The notes below the pieces were generated by a model, which saw only the letters and a list, made by a program, of their open reading frames with translations, was not told where the DNA came from and did not search any database. 64,000 nucleotides of DNA from Pseudomonadota bacterium. GTDB taxonomy: Bacteria; Pseudomonadota; Alphaproteobacteria; Rhizobiales; Xanthobacteraceae. Both the position numbers and the translations under genes were made by a program. Shown in pieces: positions 9,760 through 18,060 of this stretch. The first letter of the stretch is position 1. Each line of letters opens with the position of its first letter. The DNA lies in contig JAEWIX010000011.1 in the NCBI GenBank assembly GCA_023386885.1, positions 34,356 through 98,355 of the forward strand, read 5' to 3'.

Positions 9760-10223
9760 TGCGCGCCTCCGCTTTGTGACGCGGCGGCTGCGGGTTGCGC
9801 GCCGGCGGATTCAAGCCCGACCAGGGCGATCTTGAGGTAGCCGGCGCCGCGCAGGTCGTTCATCAGCGTCATCACGTCGCCGTAGGGAACGGTCTTGTCG
9901 GCGCGCACGAACAGCCGCTTGCTGTGATCGGACGACGTTACGGAGGCGAGCGAGGCCGCCAAAGTGGCGCGGGAGATCGGCGTCTCGCCGACGGCAAGCG
10001 TGCGGTCGGCTTTCAAGGTGATAAAGATCGGCTTTTCGGGGCGCGGTTGCTTGGTCGCCGTCGATGCCGGCAGATCGACGGCGATGTCGACGGTCGCCAG
10101 CGGCGCGGCAATCATGAAAATGATCAGCAGCACCAGAATGACGTCGATGAACGGCGTCACATTGATGTCGCTTACCGGCATCATCTCGTCGTCGGATGAG
10201 GCTTGCGGAAGTTGAGCGCCCAC
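9756..10223 (-). CDS. exbD: Biopolymer transport protein ExbD
   Basis: ExbD forms the proton channel with ExbB and energises TonB. The 155-residue protein has one transmembrane helix, DINVTPFIDVILVLLIIFMI, containing the conserved aspartate (FIDV) needed for proton flow. The rest is periplasmic. Its start lies five bases after the exbB stop and its stop overlaps the tonB start. Length is slightly above the 140 of E. coli because of an alanine/glutamine-rich C-terminal tail. Confidence 0.93.
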   Translation of the reverse strand: MGAQLPQASSDDEMMPVSDINVTPFIDVILVLLIIFMIAAPLATVDIAVDLPASTATKQPRPEKPIFITLKADRTLAVGETPISRATLAASLASVTSSDHSKRLFVRADKTVPYGDVMTLMNDLRGAGYLKIALVGLESAGAQPAAAASQSGGAQ

Positions 10224-10228
10224 GAGCG

Positions 10229-11422
10229 TTACTCCGCCGCGCGCCGGTGGGGCATCAGTTCGGCCCGGTTGAGATCGCGGCTCACCATGCGCAGCAATTC
10301 GGCGGAGCCGTCACCCAGCAAGCCGCGATAGCTGGCGATGGCGCGTGCGAACATGTTGTAGATCATCACCGCCGGGATCGCCGCGACCAGACCCATCGCG
10401 GTTGCAAGCAGGGCTTCGGCGATGCCGGGCGCGACGACGGCGAGATTGGTGGTCTGCGATTTCGAAATACCAATGAAGGCATTCATGATGCCCCAGACGG
10501 TGCCGAACAGGCCGACGAACGGCGCGGTCGATCCGATCGTTGCCAGAATGCTGGTGCCGCTCGTCATGCGCCGGGACGCCGCCGCTTCGATGCGGCTGAA
10601 CAGCGAGGCGACGCGCTCCTTGATGCCGTCATGATTCATCGCGTCGCGCGAGCGATGAAGCTCGTCGAGCGCGGCGTTGGTCAGTGTCGCAATGTCGCCG
10701 CTGGCATTCTGAAGTTTGTCGCTGGCATCTTCGAGCGAGCGTGCGCTTTCGACGCGGCGAAGGTCTCGCATTAGCTTGCGCCGCGCGCCCAGCAATTCGA
10801 GGGTTTTGGCAAGCCACACCGACCAGGTGACGACCGAGGCGAACGCCAGGCCGATCATCACCGCCTTCACGATATAATCGGCGGCCATGAACATGCCGAT
10901 CGGCGTCAGTTCGTGCGGCAGGATCGAGCTTCCTTCGGCGGCCTCCACCGGTGAAGGCTCGGTCGCGGGCGACGTCTGCGGCGGGATTGGTGAAGGCGTC
11001 GCGGTGGCGGGGTCCGACGATGCCGTTGCTGGCGCTGCTTGCGATCCGACCGACGGCGCCGGAGAGGCAGGTTGGGTAGCGGGTTGTGCAACGGATTGAT
11101 TGACCGGCGAAGCAGGAAGAGTTGTTTGCGCCGGAGGGACAGCCGTTTGCGACGCGGAAGGTGCCGACGTCGAGGGGGCGGTTGGCGTAGACGGCACGGT
11201 TGCAGTCGGGGCGGGAGACGTCGGGGGTGTCGTTGCCGGCGCGGCGGGCGCCCGATCGGACGCAACGGACGGCGTCGACGGGGCATTGGATGGTTGCGCG
11301 TAAATCGGATGCGGCGTCAGGGAAACCGCCAGAAGAGCGGCAAGCGCGACGGTCGGCGCTTTCGCCGCTCGCGATGGGAAACGGCGCTCCGTCGCGCGGG
11401 AGGTCTTCAGAGACTGGTTCAT
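10229..11422 (-). CDS. exbB: ExbB/TolQ family proton channel protein with long Pro/Ala/Thr-rich N-terminal region
   Basis: ExbB is the inner-membrane scaffold of the TonB motor. This copy has 397 residues; the E. coli protein has about 244. A signal-like segment (VALAALLAVSLTPHPIYAQ, residues about 25-43) is followed by about 125 residues of low-complexity Pro/Ala/Thr/Ser, then the MotA/TolQ/ExbB domain from about 170 with ATIGSTAPFVGLFGTVWGIMNAF and the last helix ALLATAMGLVAAIPAVMIYN. Long N-terminal extensions of this kind are known in rhizobial ExbB. First gene of the operon, transcribed away from the TonB receptor across a 354-base shared promoter region. Confidence 0.91.
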   Translation of the reverse strand: MNQSLKTSRATERRFPSRAAKAPTVALAALLAVSLTPHPIYAQPSNAPSTPSVASDRAPAAPATTPPTSPAPTATVPSTPTAPSTSAPSASQTAVPPAQTTLPASPVNQSVAQPATQPASPAPSVGSQAAPATASSDPATATPSPIPPQTSPATEPSPVEAAEGSSILPHELTPIGMFMAADYIVKAVMIGLAFASVVTWSVWLAKTLELLGARRKLMRDLRRVESARSLEDASDKLQNASGDIATLTNAALDELHRSRDAMNHDGIKERVASLFSRIEAAASRRMTSGTSILATIGSTAPFVGLFGTVWGIMNAFIGISKSQTTNLAVVAPGIAEALLATAMGLVAAIPAVMIYNMFARAIASYRGLLGDGSAELLRMVSRDLNRAELMPHRRAAE

Positions 11423-11776
11423 TTCGACAGACTTTTTGTTGCGCCGCCGATCCGGATCGATTGCAAGGCGGGACGGAGGTGAATGACACCTCGGAGTGGT
11501 CTAACGTCTTGGCTTTCCGAATCAAACAAGCAAGCGGGCGGGATTTTTAGAATCGCTTTAAGGCCGAGATCGATCAGGAGGCTGATTGTTGTCTCGCGAA
11601 CTGATTATCCCGCGTCATCCCGCGCATTTCGAGAGGGCCTTCGCTAGAAGGCCTATAAACTGCGTCGAATCCCGGTGTCGGCGTGTTGCTCATTAAATTT
11701 CGGAAAGATATGACGAGCGAAGTTGTCGCGGATGTGAGCTTGTTTTCCGCGATGGTATCACTGGGGAACAGGGCAC
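11423..11776. promoter_or_regulatory. Divergent promoter region between exbB and the TonB receptor, with an Irr-like half site
   Basis: This 354-base gap has no gene and must hold both promoters of the iron island. At 11544-11563 it contains TTTTTAGAATCGCTTTAAGG, an imperfect inverted repeat whose left arm TTTAGAA matches the iron control element half site I remember for the alphaproteobacterial regulator Irr. A similar TTTAGAACG lies in the gap at 18061-18368. Binding is inferred, not shown, and I could not place -35/-10 boxes with confidence. Confidence 0.45.
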
Positions 11777-14236
11777 ATGGGCAATGCATCGACACATCAC
11801 GCGACAGTGTCGCGTGACGAGGGCGCGATCGCGCGCAATATTTCGGCGATCGGATGGAGCAAGGCGATGATCGGCATCGCTGCGGTGATGCTGATTCCGG
11901 ATTCTGCCGACGCCCAGCAGGCTTCCAATAGTGATGACCTTCCTCAAGTTCGCGTGACCGCACCGAAGCGTCAGGCCAAGCGGCACGTTACGCGCCGCGC
12001 GCCGGTACGCGCTGCGCCGGCACCAGTTGTCGCCGCGCCGAGTAACGTTCAGGTCAATCCGATCGTCGGTGATGGCCATGGTGTCACCGGCTATCAGGCG
12101 CCGGCGCAGGCCGGGATTTCCCGCCTTCCGGTGCCGCTTGCCGACACGCCGCAGACCGTCAACGTGGTGACGCAGCAGGTTATTCAGGAGCAGCGCCTTC
12201 TCAGCATGGAAGATGCGCTGCGGACCGTGCCCGGCATCACGTTCAGCGCTGGTGAAGGCGGTCAGCAGGGCGACAGCCCGATCATTCGTGGCTTCGCCGC
12301 GCGTGGCGACATGTTCCGCGACGGTATTCGCGATCCGGGCTGGTACACGCGCGACCTGTTCAGCAGCGACCGTGTGGAAGTGCACAAGGGGCCGTCGGGC
12401 TTTGCCTTCGGTCGCGGTTCGACCGGCGGCGCGATCAACACCGTCTCCAAGCTGCCGCAGGCGACAAGCTTTATTGACGGCACCATCAGCGGCGTCACCA
12501 GCGGTGGCTACCGTGCCGAAGTCGATGCCAATGGCAAGCAGGGCAATCTCTCGGGCCGCATCGCGGCGATGTATCAGGATATTCCCACTCAGGATCGTGA
12601 TCATGTGTTCACGAAGCGGTGGGGCATCGCGCCATCGTTCAAGGCCGAATTCTCGCCGGACACGCGAGCGATCTTCAGCTACGTCTATCAGGGCGAAGAC
12701 AGCGTGCCGGATTACGGTCACCGCTATCTGCCGGCACCTGTCTACAGTTCCTCGACCGGTGCGCTGACTAACGGCGGCTACTATGGCAACGGTGCTGCGA
12801 CGCCGCCGATGCCGGTGCCCCGCAATGTCTGGTACGGCGTTGCAAGCGGACCGCTGGCCGACCGTCAGTTGACCGATACCCACATCGGCACCGCCCGTTT
12901 CGAGCACGACTTCAATGCAAACCTGAAGATTTCGAACGCGACCCGCTACATCAGCGTCAACCGTATGGCGCGGCCGACTGCGCCGCGCGGTGAACTGCAG
13001 GCCGACAACGCGACCGCCATCACCCCTGGCTACCCTGTTGATCTAATGACGATTGGCCGCCAGCATTTCGCGACGGAGACCGACAACACGCTGCTCATCA
13101 ACCAAACCGATCTGACCGGAAAGTTCTGGACGGGCGGATTGCAGCACACGTTTGCAATGGGCGTCGAAGCCGCGCGGGAAACCCGCGATCAGGTGCGCGC
13201 CAACTACTGCGTGCCGGGCAATCTGGCGTGCCGAACCAGTATCTGGTCTCCGGTCGATACATCCTATGGTGGGCCGGATACCGGCTTCGGCTTGCCGAAC
13301 TCGACCACATCGACCAACTACGCGGTCTACGGTTTCGATCAGGTCAAGTTCAACGAGTACTTCGAACTGCTCGGGTCGATCCGCTACGACAGCTTCCGTT
13401 CGAAGTACCTTGCCACACCGGCGAGCGCCGAACTCAACCGCACTGATAACATGGTCAACTGGCGCGTCGGCGGCGTCTTCCACCCGACGCCGAATTCGAG
13501 CGTCTACGCCGCGTATGGCGTTTCACATAATCCGGCAGCCGAATTCCAGACGCTGAGCGATGCCACGACCAATGCCGCGAACGTCCTTCTCGATCCCGAG
13601 CGCAACACGACGCTCGAAGTCGGTGCCAAAGCGGATGTGCTGGGCGGAAAGCTGACACTCAGCGGTGCCGTATTCCGGATCGAGAAAACCAATCTGCGTG
13701 TTCCGGTCGATCCAGTCCTGAACACCGCGTTGGTGCTCGACGGTCTGGCCCGCGTTGACGGTGTCGAATTGGGTGTCGCCGGCAAGCTGACCGACCAGTG
13801 GAGCCTGTTCGCCGGTTACAGCTATCTGAAGTCGGAGATCGTCAATACATCCAACCTGGCCGAGCTTGGGCGTGAGTTGCCCAACACGCCGCCGCACAAC
13901 TTCACGCTCTGGACGGCTTATGACCTGACACCGCAATGGACCGTCGGAGGCGGCGTGACCTATGCCGCGCGCACGTTCGTGAATACAACCAACACCTCCT
14001 ACGTGCCGGATTACTGGAAGCTCGATCTGATGACGAGCTACAAGGTCACCAAGGACTCGCTGCTGCAGCTCAATATCTACAATGTGACCGACGAGCTATA
14101 TTACGCGCAGTATTACGGAGGCCACGCCGTGCCGGCTCCCGGACGGACGGCCATGCTGACCTATCGCGTTCGCTTTACCCCGCCACCGGCGGTGAGCGAC
14201 ATGCCGCTCAAGGCGCCGCGCTACGTGAGCAAGTAG
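11777..14236 (+). CDS. TonB-dependent siderophore receptor, Fiu/PiuA type
   Basis: Outer-membrane receptor of 819 residues that takes up ferric siderophores, probably catecholates. A signal peptide with hydrophobic core IGIAAVMLI ends near DSADAQQ (about residue 46), followed by LPQVRVTAP, which resembles a TonB box, and a basic alanine-rich spacer. The plug domain starts near DTPQTVNVVTQQVI and contains MEDALRTVPGITFSAGEGG and RVEVHKGPSGFAFGRGSTGG. The barrel ends with PAPGRTAMLTYRVRF. The next gene encodes a PiuC/YbiX hydroxylase, the same pairing as E. coli fiu-ybiX and Pseudomonas piuA-piuC, which supports the catecholate-type assignment. It is divergent from exbB-exbD-tonB. Confidence 0.9.
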   Translation: MGNASTHHATVSRDEGAIARNISAIGWSKAMIGIAAVMLIPDSADAQQASNSDDLPQVRVTAPKRQAKRHVTRRAPVRAAPAPVVAAPSNVQVNPIVGDGHGVTGYQAPAQAGISRLPVPLADTPQTVNVVTQQVIQEQRLLSMEDALRTVPGITFSAGEGGQQGDSPIIRGFAARGDMFRDGIRDPGWYTRDLFSSDRVEVHKGPSGFAFGRGSTGGAINTVSKLPQATSFIDGTISGVTSGGYRAEVDANGKQGNLSGRIAAMYQDIPTQDRDHVFTKRWGIAPSFKAEFSPDTRAIFSYVYQGEDSVPDYGHRYLPAPVYSSSTGALTNGGYYGNGAATPPMPVPRNVWYGVASGPLADRQLTDTHIGTARFEHDFNANLKISNATRYISVNRMARPTAPRGELQADNATAITPGYPVDLMTIGRQHFATETDNTLLINQTDLTGKFWTGGLQHTFAMGVEAARETRDQVRANYCVPGNLACRTSIWSPVDTSYGGPDTGFGLPNSTTSTNYAVYGFDQVKFNEYFELLGSIRYDSFRSKYLATPASAELNRTDNMVNWRVGGVFHPTPNSSVYAAYGVSHNPAAEFQTLSDATTNAANVLLDPERNTTLEVGAKADVLGGKLTLSGAVFRIEKTNLRVPVDPVLNTALVLDGLARVDGVELGVAGKLTDQWSLFAGYSYLKSEIVNTSNLAELGRELPNTPPHNFTLWTAYDLTPQWTVGGGVTYAARTFVNTTNTSYVPDYWKLDLMTSYKVTKDSLLQLNIYNVTDELYYAQYYGGHAVPAPGRTAMLTYRVRFTPPPAVSDMPLKAPRYVSK

Positions 14237-14270
14237 ACGGTTCGACACCGACCGTAACTTGACAGCGATC

Positions 14271-14305
14271 GGGAGCCGGCGTCGCAAGATGCCGGCTCCC
14301 TTTTT
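14271..14305 (+). terminator. Intrinsic terminator after the TonB receptor gene
   Basis: A perfect ten-base-pair stem, GGGAGCCGGC pairing with GCCGGCTCCC around a ten-base loop, followed by five T residues. The T run is directly followed by GGGGA, the likely ribosome site of the next gene, so termination and translation signals abut. Confidence 0.85.
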
Positions 14306-14318
14306 GGGGAACATGCCG

Positions 14319-15005
14319 ATGCTGGTTCGAATTCCGAATGTCCTGACGCCGGAGCAGGTGCGCCATTGCCGCGATGTGATGGAAAGGGCCAGTTGGGTCG
14401 ATGGCCGGGTCACGGCCGGCCATCAGTCCGCGCAGGTCAAACGCAATCTGCAACTGCCGGAAGGCACGCCGGAGGCGCGCGAACTCGGCGACATGGTGTT
14501 GGCCGCGCTGAACCGCAACCCACTGTTCATGTCCGCGGTGCTGCCGAAGAAAATCTTCCCGCCGCTGTTCAATCGCTACGACGCCGAGGGCGAGATGAAC
14601 TTCGGCTCGCATGTCGACAATGCCATTCGCACCATTTCCGGCACCGGCGTGCGGGTGCGGACCGATGTATCATCGACGTTGTTTTTGTCGTCGCCCGACG
14701 AATATGACGGCGGCGAACTGGTGGTCGAGGATACCTATGGCACGCATGCGGTAAAGCTGCCGGCCGGTGACATGATCGTCTATCCCGGCACCAGCCTGCA
14801 CCACGTCACAAAGGTGACGCGCGGCTCGCGCGTGGCGTCGTTCTTCTGGACCGAAAGCATGATCGGCGATGTCACCCGGCGCGCCATGATGTTCGACCTC
14901 GATATGTCGATCATCCGCCTCAACGCCGATCATCCGGAGCATCCCTCGGTGCTGTCGTTGACGTCGCTGTATCACAACCTGCTGCGCCAATGGGCGGAGA
15001 CCTGA
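14319..15005 (+). CDS. piuC: PKHD-type Fe(II)/2-oxoglutarate hydroxylase, PiuC/YbiX family
   Basis: A 228-residue dioxygenase of the PiuC/YbiX family, which accompanies Fiu/PiuA receptors; its exact substrate is not known to me. Iron ligands appear as H-x-D in FGSHVDNAIR and a distal histidine in PGTSLHHVTKVTRGSR, where the arginine should bind 2-oxoglutarate. I chose the ATG of MLVRIPNVL because GGGGA lies eight bases upstream and this gives the normal 225-229 residue length; another ATG lies six bases earlier. The gene follows the receptor and an intrinsic terminator, so expression may depend on read-through. It converges on apbE with one base between the stops. Confidence 0.9.
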   Translation: MLVRIPNVLTPEQVRHCRDVMERASWVDGRVTAGHQSAQVKRNLQLPEGTPEARELGDMVLAALNRNPLFMSAVLPKKIFPPLFNRYDAEGEMNFGSHVDNAIRTISGTGVRVRTDVSSTLFLSSPDEYDGGELVVEDTYGTHAVKLPAGDMIVYPGTSLHHVTKVTRGSRVASFFWTESMIGDVTRRAMMFDLDMSIIRLNADHPEHPSVLSLTSLYHNLLRQWAET

Positions 15006-15006
15006 G

Positions 15007-16020
15007 CTAATCCAGCATCATGTCGAGCGCCGGCGTCGTGCGTTCGCTGAGGCGGTCGCCGTTCCGTTGAAACCGGATCAGCGCGGCGAGATCGTGCGCG
15101 ACGGCGAAGTCGAGCCCGGCATCCGGCCCCAGCACCATCAGCGCCGTCGCATAGGCATCAGCTTCCATGCAGGAGCGATGCAGGACCGTGGCGGTGATCA
15201 TGCCGTTGGCGATCGGCCAGCCGGTGCGCGGATTCAGCGTGTGAGAGAAATGTTGCACGCCGTTGGCGAAGCCGCGTTCGCATCCCGAGGTAGCGATCGC
15301 CAGATCGTGCAGCGCGACCAGCATCGGCGCCGTTTCAGTGTCGATCAAGGCAGGACGGTCGATCTCGACCCACCATGGACTGCCGTCCGGCTTGACGCCG
15401 TGGCCGCGCAACTCGCCGCCGATTTCCACGAGCGCGTGGTGGATGCCGTGTTCGCGGAGCGTGTCCATCACCAGGTCGACTGCGAAGCCTTTGGCGATGC
15501 CGCAGAGATCCACCGGTCCGGTCCCATGTCGGCGCATGCGGCGTGAGGTGGGGTCGCGCTCGAGTTGCCGCCAGCCGCAGGCGCGATGATGGACGGCGAT
15601 ATCATCCGCCGACGGTGCTGTCTGTCGCGGTCCACTCGGCCCAAAGCCCCAGAGATCGATCAGTGCACCCATGGTCGGGTCGTAAGCGCCGTCGGATTCC
15701 TGGGCGATGCGAATGGCGCTGTCCATCACCCGATCGAGTTCGGGCGGCAGCGTTTGCCATTGATCCAGCGGCAGAGCGTTGAATCGAACAATGTCGGCTT
15801 CGCGCTCCCACGGACTCATCTGCATCACCACGCGCGCAAGCGCGACGGGGATCATCCGTTGCAGCGTCTGTTTGCTGATGGAGGAGCCGACGAACTTCAC
15901 AGACCATGTGGTGCCCATGGTCGTCCCCGCCAGTTCCTGGATGATGCCGCCCGCAGGCACGGCGCGCGGCATCGCCGACATGGTCGGGATAGCCACGCGC
16001 CGTGAGGCGGATTCCATCAC
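15007..16020 (-). CDS. apbE: FAD:protein FMN transferase (ApbE family)
   Basis: ApbE attaches FMN covalently to a threonine or serine of redox proteins, using FAD. The 337-residue protein shows the family motifs GTTMGTTWSV, DPTMGALIDLWGFGP, DLCGIAKGFAVDLV, EIGGELRGHG, SHTLNPRTGWP and SCMEADAYATALMVLG. Most ApbE proteins are lipoproteins or secreted; here the first 30 residues (MMESASRRVAIPTMSAMPRA...) have no hydrophobic core or lipobox, so export is not evident. It starts nine bases after the DUF4198 stop and ends the PepSY-DUF2271-DUF4198-apbE operon. The DUF2271 neighbour carries a matching flavinylation-like motif, making it the likely client. Confidence 0.92.
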   Translation of the reverse strand: MMESASRRVAIPTMSAMPRAVPAGGIIQELAGTTMGTTWSVKFVGSSISKQTLQRMIPVALARVVMQMSPWEREADIVRFNALPLDQWQTLPPELDRVMDSAIRIAQESDGAYDPTMGALIDLWGFGPSGPRQTAPSADDIAVHHRACGWRQLERDPTSRRMRRHGTGPVDLCGIAKGFAVDLVMDTLREHGIHHALVEIGGELRGHGVKPDGSPWWVEIDRPALIDTETAPMLVALHDLAIATSGCERGFANGVQHFSHTLNPRTGWPIANGMITATVLHRSCMEADAYATALMVLGPDAGLDFAVAHDLAALIRFQRNGDRLSERTTPALDMMLD

Positions 16021-16029
16021 AGGCGTTGC

Positions 16030-16839
16030 TTATTGCGGCAGCACTTCAACCGTTGCGGCGTAGTTGCTGCGCCGCTGGGCGTTCTTGATCGTGCTCTTGT
16101 CATCGCGCACCGATGCGCTCATCCAGTAGAAGCCCGGCCCCGGCCAGGTCACGCTGAAGGTGCCGGACTCGTCGGTGGTGACCTTGCTGTCGTTCAGCTT
16201 GTCGCGATAACGGATGCCGCCGGGAACGATCTCGACATTGACGCCGGAGGCCGGCTGGCCATCCAGTACCAGCCGGAACGTTGCCTTCTCGCCGGCGACG
16301 AGATTGTTCGGGTGAGTCACCGGAACCATTTCGAGTCCGGTGCCGGTCGGCTTCAGCGTTTCGGTTGAGGGCTTGCCGGAGGTGACGAAGGATTCGATCC
16401 GGCCGCGGCTTTCCGTCAACCTGACGTCGGTGGCGTTGGCCGGAATGGCGGTCGCGAGCTGATCGGCCTTGCCGCGCCAGCGCTTGTTCTGTCCGTCCAG
16501 CTTGTAGCTGGCGAACGCGCCGTTGTTGACCACCATGATCTTGTAGGTGCCGGGCGCGGCGAGCTTGACGTCGAAGGTGCTGCGGAAGCGGCCCTTCGAG
16601 GTGTTTTCAGCCGTCACGGCCTTGCCGTCGGGTCCCAGGATCGACAGGTTGTCGAGTTGCAGGGCGTGATGCTCGAAATAGAACAGGTCGTTGGAGATCG
16701 CTGCATCGACCGTGACCCAGGCATCGGTGCCGGACAGGACGGTGGCCGATGGCAGAAGCCAGGCGCGATGCGCCTGCGCTGGCACGGCAAGCAGAGAAAT
16801 CGAGGCTGCGATCAGCGCGAGCTTGAGATGCTTGGTCAT
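16030..16839 (-). CDS. DUF4198 domain periplasmic protein
   Basis: A secreted protein of 269 residues with a clear Sec signal (MTKHLKLALIAASISLLAVPAQA, cleavage before HRAW). DUF4198 proteins resemble nickel/metal-associated periplasmic proteins with two beta-sandwich (Ig-like) domains; motifs HRAWLLPSATVL and the C-terminal TWPGPGFYWMSASV are visible. I preferred this ATG to one six codons upstream because AAGGA lies seven bases before it. It sits between DUF2271 and apbE genes in a set known from iron-acquisition and flavinylation loci. The exact role is unknown; binding metal or presenting it to the reductase is inference. Confidence 0.82.
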   Translation of the reverse strand: MTKHLKLALIAASISLLAVPAQAHRAWLLPSATVLSGTDAWVTVDAAISNDLFYFEHHALQLDNLSILGPDGKAVTAENTSKGRFRSTFDVKLAAPGTYKIMVVNNGAFASYKLDGQNKRWRGKADQLATAIPANATDVRLTESRGRIESFVTSGKPSTETLKPTGTGLEMVPVTHPNNLVAGEKATFRLVLDGQPASGVNVEIVPGGIRYRDKLNDSKVTTDESGTFSVTWPGPGFYWMSASVRDDKSTIKNAQRRSNYAATVEVLPQ

Positions 16840-16895
16840 GGTGTGATCCTTATCCAAGGGCCGTCACTACAGACGGTGCGGTTGATCCAGTATGG

Positions 16896-17408
16896 TTATG
16901 GAGTGAGCTTCAGCGCAATCGTGCCGAGTTCGCTTTCGCCCTTGGCTTGTGCGGTCGCCGGGGCCTTCGGCGGCCACTCGAACGGTACGCGCAGCAACTC
17001 GCGGCCGCCGACTTCGCGCGCGGCCTCGATTACGAGTTGATAGTTGCCGGGCGTTAGGCCGTTGAGCGGCTTGGCGGCGGCGTCGAACTTCAATTGATGA
17101 GTGCCGGGCGCGCGGGTCGGGCTGCTGAGGCCGTCCGCCGGCATGGTCAGCTCGCGGCCGGTGCGGCGCCACCACTGCCGCATATCCTTCAGCCACTTGG
17201 TGCCTTCGTTGTCCTTGTGCTTGACGTCGTACCACACCGCTAGGTTGGTGATCTTGCTGCCATCGGCGCTTTCGACCCACATCGCTACATACGGTTTGTG
17301 ATATTCGGCGACGTTGAGCTGCGGAATGTCGACGCTGATGGTCGCCTCGGCTGCCAACGACGAGCCTGCGGCGAGAGTGCTGAGTGCGGCAGAAATCAGG
17401 AGGCGCAT
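16896..17408 (-). CDS. DUF2271 domain periplasmic protein, probable covalent flavoprotein
   Basis: A 170-residue secreted protein (signal MRLLISAALSTLAAGSSLAA). Residues 92-98 read DGLSSPT followed by R, closely matching the ApbE flavinylation consensus Dx(V/L)SG(A)T, so T98 is the predicted FMN attachment site. The family is part of PepSY-DUF2271-DUF4198-ApbE loci that have been linked to extracytoplasmic electron transfer and iron assimilation. I infer that it carries electrons from the PepSY membrane protein to periplasmic iron. It lies ten bases after the PepSY gene and 56 bases before DUF4198. Confidence 0.82.
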   Translation of the reverse strand: MRLLISAALSTLAAGSSLAAEATISVDIPQLNVAEYHKPYVAMWVESADGSKITNLAVWYDVKHKDNEGTKWLKDMRQWWRRTGRELTMPADGLSSPTRAPGTHQLKFDAAAKPLNGLTPGNYQLVIEAAREVGGRELLRVPFEWPPKAPATAQAKGESELGTIALKLTP

Positions 17409-17418
17409 GGCTTACCTT

Positions 17419-18060
17419 TTAGCGGTGGATGAAAAGGACGATGAGCAGGGTCGGGATCACGAAGCCCATGCTGACGACGGGCCATGTCGCGCGGCGACGA
17501 TTGGCATGGAGGTACAGCAGCAACAGACCCGTGAGACAGAAAACGATCGCGACGGCTGCGAACACATCGATGAACCAACCCCACGCCTTGCCAGTATGGC
17601 GGCCTTTGTGCAGGTCGTTGAGATACGCGATCCAGCCGCGGTCGGTGATTTCATAGGACACCGCGCCGCTGTCGCGCTCGATGCTGAGCCAGGCGTCACC
17701 GCCGGGCCGCGGCAGGGCGACGTAGACTTCCTTCGGCGACCATTCCGTGTCGCGTTCGGAGGTGTTCACTCCGATCTCGCTGCGCAACCATGTTCCCACG
17801 CTCTGCGGAAGCGCTGCCTTGGCGGCGGTCGGTTCGGCTTTCAGATCTGCTATCAGGGGCTGCGGCAATTGTCCTTCGCGCATGACCACTGTCGGCTTGG
17901 ACTCGATTTGTCCGGCGTGGTTCAGCGTGATTCCGGTCAGGGCGAACAGCACCATGCCGATCAGGCAAAGCCCCGAACTGATCCAGTGCCATTGGTAAAG
18001 CTGGCTGATGAGAAACGCGCGGCGCTTCTTTCGTCGCCAGAGTTCGTCGCCGTCGACCAT
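17419..18060 (-). CDS. PepSY-associated transmembrane protein
   Basis: An inner-membrane protein of 213 residues and first gene of the operon. A basic N-terminus (ELWRRKKRR) leads to a helix containing YQWHWISSGLCLIGMVLFALTGITLNH, then a periplasmic PepSY-like domain (about 50-150), the segment NDLHKGRHTGKAWGW, a second helix and a third near the C-terminus. Histidines at helix edges could bind haem, as proposed for PepSY reductases, but this is inference. It probably passes electrons from the inner membrane to the flavinylated DUF2271 protein. Confidence 0.82.
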   Translation of the reverse strand: MVDGDELWRRKKRRAFLISQLYQWHWISSGLCLIGMVLFALTGITLNHAGQIESKPTVVMREGQLPQPLIADLKAEPTAAKAALPQSVGTWLRSEIGVNTSERDTEWSPKEVYVALPRPGGDAWLSIERDSGAVSYEITDRGWIAYLNDLHKGRHTGKAWGWFIDVFAAVAIVFCLTGLLLLYLHANRRRATWPVVSMGFVIPTLLIVLFIHR

